DNA of 64,000 bases from contig NW_024037058.1 in assembly GCF_015706575.1 (NCBI RefSeq), forward strand, positions 6,139,806 to 6,203,805, in the 5' to 3' direction. Position 1 is the stretch's first letter. The number at the start of each line of letters is the position of its first letter. Position numbers and translations under genes: made by a program. Origin of the DNA: Patiria miniata. Lineage: Eukaryota > Echinodermata > Asteroidea > Valvatida > Asterinidae. Of the stretch, positions 32,221 to 43,693 are shown one piece after another. Below the pieces are notes generated by a model. It had not been told where the DNA came from, made no database searches, and saw only the letters and a program-made list of their open reading frames with translations.

Positions 32221-34272
32221 ATGGCATCTAATGTTACAGTGCAATCAGTGTTGGAGAAGATTAGTGTGCATCATCTGGAATGCTCCATCTGCACCAACCG
32301 TTTCAGGCAGCCCAAACTGCTGGACTGTTTACATAGTTTTTGCCTGCAATGCCTTCAAGAGCTCAGAAAGAGCCAAGATCCCAGTGGTACAAAACTGACA
32401 TGTCCTCTGTGCAGACGTAAAACTATGTTGAAAGGGCCTGGGGTTGCTGATCTCCCTAATAACTTTGCATTCAGTGCCCTGGTGGAGGAAGTTACAATGC
32501 AGGAAAAGCTACTGGAAGGTCAAGGGTCAGACATCAAATGTCAAGCCTGTGATGAGGAGAATCAGGCTATTTCAAGATGCATGGACTGTGATCATTTCCT
32601 CTGTCAAGAATGTGAAAAGGCTCATGGGCGTATGACTGTCATGAAATCTCATAAAATCTACACACTGGCTCAACTTCGATCAGGAGAGATAGTCTACAAG
32701 AGCAAACTAAGAGAAGAAGTTCCCAAATGTAGCAAGCACCTAGATCAGAATCTCAATGTCTACTGCAACTCATGTGAGCAAGTCATATGCACAACTTGCT
32801 CTGTAGTTGATCATGCAAAACACTCACTCACTGACTTACCTGAGGCTTTTAAGCAATGTAAAATAAAAGTTGAACAACTGGTAGTAAAAGCTGAGAGGAG
32901 TAAAACGGAACTGACCACTACCATACAGCAGACATGCAAATCTCGCAAGAAACTCAACACCATGTTCACTGACACTACAAGGAAAATCTCAGAAAAAGCT
33001 GCCAAAATCAAAAAGGAGGAGCAGAAACTGTTACAAAAGACTGAAAGGATTTATCAAGAGAGAATCAAAGCTATCGAAGCCGCTCAAGCTACCAACGGGA
33101 AAGACGTGACACAAACAGAGCAGAAGCTGGAGGAGGTGGAACAATTCATGAATCAAGCAAGTTGCTATGAGATTCTTGAACTTCAGCAGAAGCTCTTGCA
33201 TAACCTCAGTGAATTGACAGGGAAGCAGCCACAGCAAGTTCCTGAAAACTTTAACTTCATGGACTTTGAAGAAGGTGATAGGTCACTTGGGAGTCTCGTT
33301 CTGGAAGAAGAGTCAAAAGCTGCAGAAAAGCAATCACCAAGATGTGGAAGATCAAGTAAGAAGGCAAAGTGCAAACTGAAGACTGAAGTTAAGAATGCAT
33401 GTGGTGAGTCACTTGGTGGTCTCATTTTGGAGGAACATACTGAGGCTGTTGCACAGCAATCACCAAGATCTGGAAGATCAAGTGAGAATGTGAAGTGGAA
33501 ACTGAAGACTGAAATTGAGAACTTGACAGTAACATCCTTATGCAGAAAAGTTGCAGCACTCTCCAACAATAAAATACTTCTATATGACAGTTGGAATAAT
33601 GCACTGCTAAAAAATGCACTGCATAATAATGCACCGCATTATGATACTAAGAAAGCAACATCTTTTACCATCGCAATGGAAGAATGGTACAGACCCCTCA
33701 CTGATGTAAGGTGTATTGCAGTAAGCAAGGATGACAAGCTCCATGTTCTAGACGGTCAAGAAGTCAAGGTCTTCAACAACAAACATAATATCCTTCATCA
33801 GTTCAGACCACGTCAAGGGTCAGATAGTCGACCATCATGCCTTGCAGTGGATGACAGCAATCTGATAGCAGTGGGTTATGAAGGCATGGATGAGATATCT
33901 CTACACAACCCAGATGGATCCCTCATCAGGAGACTGCCTGCTCCATTCGTTGGATGTTATCTGACAATGTACAATCACCGCCTTATCTACACAACACCCC
34001 AAGAGTTAGTATCTGTCGACTATGATGGAACAGGTGAATTCTTGGTAGACACGAAAGAGAAAACTTTAGGTGTGTGCTGTGACAGTGATAGCAGCATTTA
34101 TGTTGCTGTGGGTGGATATTCAACAGGTGACATTTTGCATTACAGTCCTGATGGCAGGTACATTGGACGCGTGATCAAGGGATGTGGTTGTCCACAGGGC
34201 ATCACAATCACATCAGGTGGTGATCTGGTAGTGGCAGCAAGAAAGACTATACAGATATATCATCGTCCTTGA
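32221..34272 (+). CDS. TRIM-3: RING/B-box/coiled-coil/NHL-like E3 ubiquitin ligase (subtype B)
   Basis: The predicted protein has 683 residues. RING C21-C64 with all ligands; B-box 1 about 107-144; B-box 2 about 170-201; coiled coil about 205-335, shorter than subtype A by an 11-residue segment; two copies of the charged linker repeat (codons 355-396 and 397-435); propeller about 437-683 ending in TIQIYHRP. The first propeller blade carries an in-frame 15-bp triplication (33598-33642). The start is the shared ATGGCATCT 46 nt after the acceptor; a GTG two codons upstream is not needed. It is probably a ubiquitin ligase like its neighbours, with an altered target-binding face. Confidence 0.92.
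   Translation: MASNVTVQSVLEKISVHHLECSICTNRFRQPKLLDCLHSFCLQCLQELRKSQDPSGTKLTCPLCRRKTMLKGPGVADLPNNFAFSALVEEVTMQEKLLEGQGSDIKCQACDEENQAISRCMDCDHFLCQECEKAHGRMTVMKSHKIYTLAQLRSGEIVYKSKLREEVPKCSKHLDQNLNVYCNSCEQVICTTCSVVDHAKHSLTDLPEAFKQCKIKVEQLVVKAERSKTELTTTIQQTCKSRKKLNTMFTDTTRKISEKAAKIKKEEQKLLQKTERIYQERIKAIEAAQATNGKDVTQTEQKLEEVEQFMNQASCYEILELQQKLLHNLSELTGKQPQQVPENFNFMDFEEGDRSLGSLVLEEESKAAEKQSPRCGRSSKKAKCKLKTEVKNACGESLGGLILEEHTEAVAQQSPRSGRSSENVKWKLKTEIENLTVTSLCRKVAALSNNKILLYDSWNNALLKNALHNNAPHYDTKKATSFTIAMEEWYRPLTDVRCIAVSKDDKLHVLDGQEVKVFNNKHNILHQFRPRQGSDSRPSCLAVDDSNLIAVGYEGMDEISLHNPDGSLIRRLPAPFVGCYLTMYNHRLIYTTPQELVSVDYDGTGEFLVDTKEKTLGVCCDSDSSIYVAVGGYSTGDILHYSPDGRYIGRVIKGCGCPQGITITSGGDLVVAARKTIQIYHRP
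33283..33525 (+). repeat. Two-copy linker repeat inside TRIM-3
   Basis: Unit 1 (33283-33408, 42 codons) and unit 2 (33409-33525, 39 codons) each begin SLG, then L-LEE, and end K-K-LKTE--N. Subtype A genes have one copy and TRIM-5 three. The repeats are in frame and rich in E, K and S. Confidence 0.85.
33598..33642 (+). repeat. 15-bp x 3 in-frame minisatellite in TRIM-3
   Basis: Three 15-bp units, AATGCACTGCTAAAA, AATGCACTGCATAAT and AATGCACCGCATTAT, encode NALLK, NALHN and NAPHY. They lie in the variable first blade of the propeller and are absent from the paralogues. Confidence 0.85.
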
Positions 34273-35340
34273 GGACATAATTACACTCAGAAAAACTACT
34301 ATATGGGCATTCCATGTCCAATCACCCCCCAAAAGTAAAGTAAACCCCACCTCCTTCAAATAAGTTCACATTTAGTGTATGGAGTATTTTAGTAAATTAA
34401 GCTAAAATCTTAAGTTTAAGAGCAATCGGACTACGGTTTTCAGGCTGCCACTTAAAATTTTGGTCAAAATTTGCATGGCTGCCAATTTCCAAATGACCAT
34501 ATCTTCATTACATGTTGGCTAGGTTTGTCAATCTTGGCTTCTTTGGAAAGGATACATCATAAGAAATCAAAATGTACCATTATTTTCCATGTTGGAGCAA
34601 TTTGAGGTATGACAATTTGACCTTAAATCTGACCCCGTACATCACGTGATGTTGAGATGAACTGGATAAAACTTATAACCCAACATGCACATTTTTTTAC
34701 AAAATATAGAAAAAAAATTCGGTGTAAAATACTTTTTGTTTGGTTACCTCATCTCAAAGTTGGCAAACTCATTGCAAAATATACTTTAAAAGCAATGATT
34801 TTTGGTCCTAAAATGTGTACATATGTACAAAGGTTTTTTCACCGATTCTAAATACACTTAGAAAATAATAACCACAAGATTACAGGCTAATATTCTCAGA
34901 ATATCAGCACACAGTCTGCAAATATATCATATCATATGATATATATCAGATATCATCTCGCTGAGAAAAAAAAATTCCTTCAATTTTTTGCTAGGTTTTT
35001 CAATAGATGGGATAACTACACACAGATTTCATTATGATTAAATGACTGCAACTTATATTTGAAATAGGAAAAATTGTATACCTACAAAAGACAAAAGTAA
35101 TGACCAAGAAGCAACTGCATGACAGATTCATGTGTAATCAATGTTAAAGTTTAACAAAAAATCATATGCAGTCCCTTGGTTGTTTCTTTCACACATTTTT
35201 TTTTCTGAGTGTCACATCATATTAATGCGTCATACATTAACATCTCTGTAGCTATGTAAACTATTTGTATTGAAATACAACTTGTATAAAACTTTTAGTT
35301 ATACATGGATGAATGCAAATGTTGCTTAATAATTGGGTTG

Positions 35341-36038
35341 TAAATTTGTAAATTTATATTTTTCTTTTTTGTGGAATGATAAGACAACAGATGATGCATT
35401 TGGATCATTCTATACATTGTACATTCGGGGTCCACTTTTTGCCTAGTCCATACATCTGTCACCTGTTATTTTGTAATTGGGGATGCAATCCTTCATAATG
35501 TATGTATTCTTCTTCCAAGAGTACTTATGTGAAGCAAATAACCTGCCCCCAAATATACAATTGTTTGGAAGTAATTTTTTTATGCCACTTGAAAGGAAAA
35601 TGTTACAGGGACAGAAAAAAGTCATTAGTTGGACTCCACATGTATACAGAATGACCAACTTGTTTTGCATCTTGAATAAGTACATGTATTGGTAAATTTG
35701 TAAATTTGTATTTTTCTTTTTGTGGAATGATAAGACAACAGATGATGCATTTGGATCATTCTGTACATTTGGGGTCTACTTTTTGCCTGGCCCATACATC
35801 CGTCACCTGATATTTTGTAGCTCAGGATTCAATCCGTCATAATGTATGTATTCGTCTTCCAAGAGTACTTACATCAAGCAAATAACCTGCCCAAACAAAT
35901 ACAATTGTTTGGAAGTAATTTTTTTATGCCACTTGAAAGGAAAAATGTTACAGGGACAGAAAAAGTCTTTAGTTGGACTCCACATGTATAAAGAATGACC
36001 AACTTGTTTTGTATCTTGAATAAGTACATATGTATTGG
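35341..36038. repeat. ~350-bp tandem duplication downstream of TRIM-3
   Basis: Unit 1 (35341-35692) and unit 2 (35693-36038) both run from TAAATTTGTAAATTT to GAATAAGTACAT..GTATTGG with only scattered differences. The TRIM-5 flank has a single copy (about 60575-60910), so the duplication arose after the two segments separated. Confidence 0.85.
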
Positions 36039-36226
36039 TATCGGTTTGCTAAATGTTGAAAGACCAAGTTACCTTCTCTCTTGGCCTGGCTGGCTTGATG
36101 AACAAAGTTTGAGAAAATGGAAGGAATATATTATGAGGTTGGCACATGGCCTATTGAAAGCCAGTGTGCAATGTATATTGAGTCAACACATCTGGGGTCA
36201 GACTTGTATTTACGTTATTTGTTTTC

Positions 36227-36262
36227 ACATATAATGAACGGCATATGCCGTTCATTATATGT
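36227..36262. repeat. 36-bp perfect palindrome
   Basis: ACATATAATGAACGGCAT is followed directly by its exact reverse complement, with no loop. The paralogous TRIM-5 flank (about 61155-61180) has a shorter non-palindromic version, CACATACAATTTACGGCAT then GTGGCATTC. Confidence 0.9.
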
Positions 36263-39200
36263 GGCATTCATCATCAAAGCTTTAAATGTATGTCTATATA
36301 AAATTACATGATGACATCATTATTGACGTCACCTCAACTTTTGTATATAGCCCTGGGTTGTATATAACACATCCCTATGCATGAACATACACAGTTTCAA
36401 TGCAACATGCTTTTCAGTTCTCTTGAGACTTTGTCAGAAACAAATTCAGAAACAAAGTAATCACTATTCAGTGATACTCATGCATGCATTGTTCACAGGG
36501 GATTATCCTAAATACTGGAAACATCCTTTTACATGTATATCACAAACAGGACTGAAATTGACAAATATTCCCCTGAATATTAGCTCATACATAAAAATGA
36601 TTTCCTTAAGCTTCTTACTGACAATTGAAGGATTCTGTTTTTATTACTTGGTTACAGTGCAGAAGAGTGCAGGAGTACAATAACATGTAAACGCTGTTCA
36701 GCACAAACAGTCAATCGGAACTAATCGCATAGACTCCCATTGTTAGTTGCCAGTGCAATTAATTGCAGCACCCATCTTGGAAGTCAGGTCAAATCTCATT
36801 GTACAATTATACATAATCCACTTACAATGTATAACACTTGTAACCAACCATCACTGCCTACCATTTTTCATGCCCAAGTTTTCACCAAAAAAAGTGTAAT
36901 AAAACAAATGATCTTACTCTAAGGAAAGGGAAATATTAGGTAGAATATTCTCAATTTCGAGAATCAAACAGTGATAGCAATCTCAAAAATAGAAAGGATG
37001 TACATTACATGTATGTACAGAGCATGGTAGTTGTCACATTTATTTGATTTAATTACTGAACTTTTGAATTTAAGAATCAATCAAATCACAGATTTATTTG
37101 AAATAATTTGATAACTGATTATCACTGGTCCACCAATCTTGCATAAAGGCTTTGTAAAAAAAAGTATTTCATAGATTTTTTTTGTACTCTCCCTGTAAAG
37201 ACAGTCCCAGCTTTCTTTTAGGGAAAGAAAAAGTCAAGCTGTTGTTGATCAGTAACACTGTGAACTAATTTATCTGAACATATCGTCACCATTTTGTCAA
37301 TGTGATAAATCCACTGAAACCCAGATTTTAAGGAATATCAGCTTTTTTGATTTTCTAACATTTTATGATACAACTCTATGTAATTCCAAAATTTTGAGAC
37401 ACACAATTGTATTGTTCATAATATTAAAGGCTAATTACACCACGAGGTGAATGTGTGACAACTTCATTTTATTTTCGTTGTTGACGAAGTGACAAATCTC
37501 TATTTGTCAATGAGTCTGATTGATTATACATGTGTACAATATTTAAATGTATGAAGCATGTACAATTTGCATTTTGATAAAGTTACAAATCTGCCTTTGA
37601 AAAGTATATAACTTTTGTACTTGTGCACACGACAACTCTGTGTATAAACATAATGTGTGTACATGTACGTGTGATCAAGTAACATTTCCGTTTTGAATAA
37701 GTGATGAACATCTTTTATGTCTCCTGATTTAACATACTTTTTATGAAAATGAGACAACTGCTGGGCTATTTAACTAATGGGCTATTGCATCAGTTATATT
37801 TTTCAATTTTAGGGGAGAAAAGTACAGTGTGTATCAAAATAAATGCAAACAACATATACCAGACGTAGAATGTGTAACCAACATAGATAATATTGGTATA
37901 GTTTGAAAGATACGCCTTTACACTTTAAAATGAGACATAAAATGTCCAAGAGAGGTCAAATTGACAGTGGGACCAACATTTCAATTTTTATAGGCATTGG
38001 GACAAAGGTAACATAACTGCCTCTGTGTGGATATTTGCCTGGCCTACAAAAAATGTTTTAAACGAGTTAGCACAATTCAAAAAGCTTTCTTGCTCTAACC
38101 TCATGCTAAAATGTTTAGCAAGTAAACATATTTACAAACTGATAGCAAGAAAGTGTTTAGGATTGTGTTTACTCGCAAAACACATTTTTTTGGTCGGCCA
38201 GGCAATTTAAAAATTCTGCAGAACTTCTTTAGATACAACACTGTGTTAAAAGTTTGCGTTTTCAATTTGGGTGAATGGTTGTATTCTAAGAGCTTGCTAA
38301 TATCATTATCATTTTACTTGTTTGTTATTACGTTTCTACCAAATGAAAATACTTATTCAATTTGGATCTAGGCGAAGAAATTGATGCGACTATATAACCT
38401 TGCAGTAAGCAATTTTTCATTAAAAAAGGTGCAGCACACATTGCACATTTCGTATCTAGTAATTAAAGCTAAAACAACTCTTTTGGTAATTTCTGAAATC
38501 AAGGGAAATCATTCATTGTCTTAGAATCCTGTTGGTATATTTTAATTTCAACTTGGATCAAAGGCTAGTTATATTTTGACATTTGGCTCGGCCAATCAAA
38601 GGGACCCATCTCAATTTACAGAGAAGCTTAGAATGTTTATAGAGAGAAATGGAAGTAGCTCAAGCATACTGTATATACTAATTTTTGTGGAACATTTTTT
38701 GCTGCTCTAATTTTTTTAGCGAAAAAGAACAGCCATCTTCATGACTTAAGAGACTTTAGTTAGTTTTGCTAATTTAACAATGTAAAGGTTATTCTTGATA
38801 AAGCTTTCGTTTTCCAAAAACTTCAGAAGAGTTTGCCATTTCTTACAGTTTGAAAGACAATGGTTTGCGTATGTGCATATAATTTGTTGTTTCTAAAGAA
38901 TCATCATTCCATCATCACATGTGATGCGATCAAGCTAAATGAGTCGTTTGTAGGGAATTTTTATTGGTAGATACAGGCCAAAATAGGACCACTTCATCAC
39001 ATCTTTTGGTCACACCTCTTGGTGTTCCAACTTTGTTAATTGTTTAACTAAAGATGGTATCAGCTTGCCGTTTTCGAAGCAGTAATGCTGAGATTGTGCC
39101 CTTTTCAAATTTGTAATAAAAAAAAATTGACCAGGGTCGACAAACGACTCATGTAGCTTGATCGCATTACATATTTTGATGCATTAGTCACTGGTCCTTA

Positions 39201-40854
39201 TTCATGACGTAAAAGCAAAATTATTTTCACTTTTTTATTACTTAGAATGACATAACCATGTGTCCCCTTCATTCTTTGAGCAAACGTTAATAAATTAGAT
39301 ATCCAAAAATTAGACGTCTGAAGTGTGTACTGCTGGCTTAGTCTATGACATCATTAACAAACAGTTACATTTATAGGAATAGGGGTGTAAACCTTTTTCA
39401 TGATAGAAATGTATTAGTTTGATCAAAACATGATCGAAACTGGTACAGTGAATTGTACGTGCACAACAAGTGGGTAATAATTGAAAAATTGAGTCTGTTC
39501 TTAAAACATCCATAATGAACTCATTTTAGAGGCAAGAAACCTTTAGAAGGATTATTGACAGTTTTTCATTTCCTTTGCAAGGTTGACACCAAAACAACAA
39601 TGCTCCTTTGGGAGAGTTACTTTTTAAAAGCATTTTTCAAAAACCTAAGTCGAGTCATCAAAAAATATCTCATTTTGCGATAGCATATCAAATTTCTGCA
39701 TTGCAATTATTCATGCACCGTATAGACACTATCTACAGTCTTCAAATAATCATGATTTTTTCAGGGAGGCGTGCTGAAATGTTGACTGGTTATTTTTTTC
39801 CAGACACTTAGGCCTCCGAAAATCAATAGGTGTGGGGGGGGGGGGGAGGCTCATGCCATATTTCCAATGGGGAGCGCCGATAAAATCCTAAAATCATTCA
39901 CACAATATTAACTAATGCACCCTTGTCACGACTATTTCTTTAGGGGGAGAGCGTTCGCATGTACATGTACATCACAAATCCTTCATTTTGCTAATGCAAA
40001 TTTTTTTTTACGAAATTTATTTTTTGGGGGGGGGGGCTAGACAAAATGGGGGGGGGGTGGTATAAGAAAAAAAGTAAGAAATATCGAAAGGAGAGTAATC
40101 CCAAAACGATTCGGGTCAATTCCCTGGTTTGTTTTTTATTGGGCCTGGTTTCCACAAGCGTTTCTACAGGGAGACATTTAGCCCCTTTGCTTAATTATTC
40201 AATCAAGTTTAAGTAATAAAACAAATAATTTTATCATTATGTTGTCTACACATATGTGTTTTTCTACCTGTCTGTCCGTTCGGTACCTGTCATTTAACAA
40301 AAGAGGGCTTGAAAGTCTCATAATGCATCTCAAGCTAAATTCCTTGAAAAACTAACATGATCATGGTTTTTATTTTGATAAACAAAGTAAAGATAGATTT
40401 CATGTCCAAAAAATGCTTGACAAGCTAAAATATGAGGAAGAGATGCTAGCAATCCGTTGAATGAAATAAAACACATTTTTAGAACTAATGGCTTGCTAAT
40501 TTCTCTTTGTCTCAGACTTGGCTATCTGTTGTAAACATGTAACAGTGGATCATGAAGTGTAGACAAAAACTGGACACAGTCCTAATCATAACAGCGTAAT
40601 CTGATGTGAAAATAACATTGGAAAGTTCTGATTCATTTTTGCGGGGTCAGGGTCAGGTCAACACTGGCTGTTCCTGAGCAAACAATAGATGTTCTGGAAA
40701 CCTGTGAGAAGTACATCAATTACAATAGATGCTCTCCCTGTACAGCTGTTTGTCATGATCGACCGTGATCCACCAGCTGCATAAAGGGGAACATAGTAAT
40801 AATAGGACTGGCAATTTACACAATACTAAATGATATTTCATTGTACATGTATGT

Positions 40855-40950
40855 GAGCCAGAGTATGTACACTCCAGCCACTGGGTCTCTTCTTTTCAAA
40901 AGGATACTTTCAAATTGTCCACAGAAAGTCATAAAATCTCCTTAATCCAG
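40855..40950 (+). other. Putative 5' noncoding exon of TRIM-4
   Basis: It ends CTCCTTAATCCAG before GTAAGT at 40951, a consensus donor. It shares AAAGGATA.TTTCAAAT with the TRIM-1 exon. A TATA-like GCATAAAGG lies near 40779. The start is approximate. The acceptor is at 41673, giving a 723-nt intron, the shortest of the five. Confidence 0.5.
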
Positions 40951-41673
40951 GTAAGTAATTGGTCTTATTACATGTATTTCATAGAATTTTGTCTGTGTGA
41001 CTTTTTCTACAAAGTAGACAGTGTTTATTGACAAATGCAGTAAATGTATTATGGAGTTCAATGAAAAAAATCCCTTTGGCCTATAATTGTCAGCTGCCTT
41101 GAGATATACAGTCTATACTATAGTCGGTATTTGTATTAAAACAGAAAGAAAAGCCAACATTTTACAGCAGTTTTGTGATGAACATATGATGCTTTCTTAC
41201 CACAAGTTGTTCCAAACCAAACCAAACTGGGGGAAAAGTGGGGGTGGGGTGGGTGGGGTAGGAGTTTACAGCCACTTTTTGGCTATGGAATTAACATACA
41301 TTGAAGGTAATGATTGTAATGGGGACCAAACAAACAATGGTGCTGAATTCAAACTGTTTCAGCTGTTCCAACAAAGGAAACTACGAAATACACAGTGTCG
41401 GCTGGGGCAAATACAAACACACACAAGTGGGTATTTACCTGCAATCGGGGAACCCCTATTCTCCCTCTTTTGTTTGTACTCTCCCAAAAGTTTTGTACAT
41501 ATCGCCAAATTGGGGACCTTCGGAAATTGGGGACCCTATTGTCCTCTATTGTTCAACGTCCCCAATTGAATGCAGAAACAAACTTACTCACACTCACACA
41601 CATGGAAGGACAAGATGGATATAGATAAAGTAGGCCTATAAGAGAAGTCAACTTTTGATGCTTCCATTCACAG
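40951..41673 (+). other. Putative 5' UTR intron of TRIM-4
   Basis: It lies between the GTAAGT donor and the TTCCATTCACAG acceptor. It includes a GGGGTGGGGTGGG stretch near 41240 and no recognisable element. Open frames here (up to 160 codons at 41087-41569) have low-complexity, non-conserved translations and start within the intron. Confidence 0.45.
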
Positions 41674-41716
41674 AAAATAAGCCAATGCATTGGCAGAGCA
41701 TCATCAACTAGTCAAG

Positions 41717-43693
41717 ATGGCATCTAGTGTTACAGCACAATCAGTGTTGGAGAAGATTAGTGTGGATCATCTGGAATGTTCCATCTGCACCAACCGTTTC
41801 AGGCAGCCCAAACTGCTGGACTGTTTGCATAGTTTTTGCCTGCAATGCCTCCAAGAGCTCAGACACAGCCAAGATCCTAGTGGTACAAAGCTGACATGTC
41901 CACTGTGCAGACGTGAAACCATGTTGGAAGGGTCTGGGGTTGCTGATCTCCCTAATAACTTTGCCTTCAGTGCCCTGGTGGAGGAAGTTGCAATGCAGGA
42001 AAAGCTACTGAAAGGTCAAGGGTCAGAGATCAAATGTCAAAACTGTGATGAGGATAATCTGGCCATTTCGAGATGCATGGACTGTGATAATTTTCTCTGT
42101 CAAGAATGTCAAAAGGCACATGGACGTATGGCTGTCATGAAATCTCATAAAATCTATACACTGGCTCAACTTCGTTCAGGAGAGATTGTCTACAAGAGTA
42201 AACTAAGAGAAGAAGTTCCCAAATGTGGCAAGCATCCAGATCAGAATCTCAATGTCTACTGCAACTTATGTAAGCAAGTCATATGCACAACTTGCTCTGT
42301 ATTTGATCATGCAAAACACTCAATTATTGGATTACCTGAGGCAGTAGAGAAATGTAAGAAGAAGGTCACAGAAATGGTCCAAAACAATGAGAGAAGAAAA
42401 ACAGAATTGAGCACCACCATAGAAGAGACATGCAAATCTCGGGAGGAGCTGGATACCATGTTTACCAACACTCAAAAGAAAATCTCCAAAAAGGCTCAAC
42501 AGGAAATTAGAAAGATCCAACAGGAGGTTGCAAAAATCCAAAAGGAAGAACTGAAATTGAAGAAAGAGACAGACATGATTTATAAAGACAGAGTCAGAAT
42601 ATTTGAAGCTGCTCAAGCAACAAATAGGAAAGAGGTGACACAGACAGAGCACAAGCTGGAGGAGGTGAAACAACTCATGAATCAAGCAAGTTGCTGTGAG
42701 ATTCTTGAACTTCAGCAGAAGCTCTTGCATAACCTCAGTGAATTGACAGGGAAACAGCCACAGCAAGTTCCTGACAATTTGACCTTCATGGACTTTGAAG
42801 AAGGTGATAAGTCACTTGGAAGACTCATTCTGGAGGAAGAGCCACAGGCTGCAGCAAAGCAATCACCAAGACCTGCAAGATCATGTGTGAAAGGGAAATG
42901 GGAACTGAAGACTGAAGTCAAGAACTTTGAATTAAGAAATGCATTCATAGCACATGTTGTATCACTCTCTAGCAATAAAATACTTGTACTATCTAAAAAT
43001 TATAAAGGAAACAGTGGTGCACTATTCACAGCTTCAATTCCCAATAGTTACCAGGAACCATCTCCTATCCCACAAAGGCTACATATCAATGGCCTCACTG
43101 ATGATGTAAGGTGTATTGCAGTGAACAAGGATGGCAAGTTCCTTGTTCTAGATGGTCCAGTAGTCAAGATCTTCAACAAGCAACATCAGCTCCTCCATCA
43201 ATTCACACCAGGTAGAGGGTCAGACAAACCAACATGCCTTGCAGTGGATGACAGCAATCTGATAGCAGTGGGTTATGAAGCCAAGAAGGAGATAGCTCTA
43301 CACAAGCCAGATGGATCCCTCATCAAGAGACTGCCTGCTCCAATGATTGAGGATTATCTTACAATGTACAATCACCGCCTCATCTACACAAACTGGCCTA
43401 AGAAAAGGTTGGTATATGTAGACTACTATGGTACCAGTGTATTCTCAGTAGACATGACCAGCAACATGCAGAGGGGTTGGTGCCCTACTGGTGTGTGCTG
43501 TGACAGTGACGGCAGCATCTATGTTGCTGTGGATAGATATCCAACAGGTGATATTCTGTATTACAGTCCTGATTGCAAGTACATTGGATGTGTGATCAAG
43601 GGATGTGGTCATCCACGTGGCATCACATTCACATCGCATGGTGATCTGGTAGTGGCTGCAAGACGGTCTGTACAGATCTATCACCGAGTGTAA
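41717..43693 (+). CDS. TRIM-4: RING/B-box/coiled-coil/NHL-like E3 ubiquitin ligase (subtype A)
   Basis: The predicted protein has 658 residues: RING C21-C64 with all ligands, B-box 1 about 107-144, B-box 2 about 170-201, coiled coil about 205-342 with the subtype-A 11-residue segment, one linker repeat, and propeller about 410-658 ending in RSVQIYHRV. Its first blade (VLSKNYKGNSGALFTASIPN) is close to that of TRIM-1, whereas the preceding KNFEL..AFI.HV segment matches TRIM-2, so the gene reads as a mosaic of the two. The start is ATGGCATCT 44 nt after the acceptor; the in-frame TTG at 41690 is upstream and unnecessary. Function as for the other copies. Confidence 0.92.
   Translation: MASSVTAQSVLEKISVDHLECSICTNRFRQPKLLDCLHSFCLQCLQELRHSQDPSGTKLTCPLCRRETMLEGSGVADLPNNFAFSALVEEVAMQEKLLKGQGSEIKCQNCDEDNLAISRCMDCDNFLCQECQKAHGRMAVMKSHKIYTLAQLRSGEIVYKSKLREEVPKCGKHPDQNLNVYCNLCKQVICTTCSVFDHAKHSIIGLPEAVEKCKKKVTEMVQNNERRKTELSTTIEETCKSREELDTMFTNTQKKISKKAQQEIRKIQQEVAKIQKEELKLKKETDMIYKDRVRIFEAAQATNRKEVTQTEHKLEEVKQLMNQASCCEILELQQKLLHNLSELTGKQPQQVPDNLTFMDFEEGDKSLGRLILEEEPQAAAKQSPRPARSCVKGKWELKTEVKNFELRNAFIAHVVSLSSNKILVLSKNYKGNSGALFTASIPNSYQEPSPIPQRLHINGLTDDVRCIAVNKDGKFLVLDGPVVKIFNKQHQLLHQFTPGRGSDKPTCLAVDDSNLIAVGYEAKKEIALHKPDGSLIKRLPAPMIEDYLTMYNHRLIYTNWPKKRLVYVDYYGTSVFSVDMTSNMQRGWCPTGVCCDSDGSIYVAVDRYPTGDILYYSPDCKYIGCVIKGCGHPRGITFTSHGDLVVAARRSVQIYHRV

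Larger units (their letters stand above)
34273..40854. other. 3' flank of TRIM-3 and upstream region of TRIM-4
   Basis: No gene is recognised. About 34290-38630 aligns with the TRIM-5 3' flank (58655-63540), interrupted there by a 990-bp element. Inside are a ~350-bp tandem duplication (35341-36038) and a 36-bp perfect palindrome (36227-36262). About 38640-39450 also aligns with the TRIM-1 flank (about 6700-7250). About 39510-39760 matches the region ahead of TRIM-3. G-rich runs lie at 39833-39847 and 40026-40058. About 40100-40600 shows nothing. Confidence 0.5.

Noticed and set aside
41087-41624. Independent gene upstream of TRIM-4
   Set aside because: Overlapping frames of 77-160 codons with low-complexity translations lie within the proposed 5' intron and have no counterpart before the other TRIM genes.
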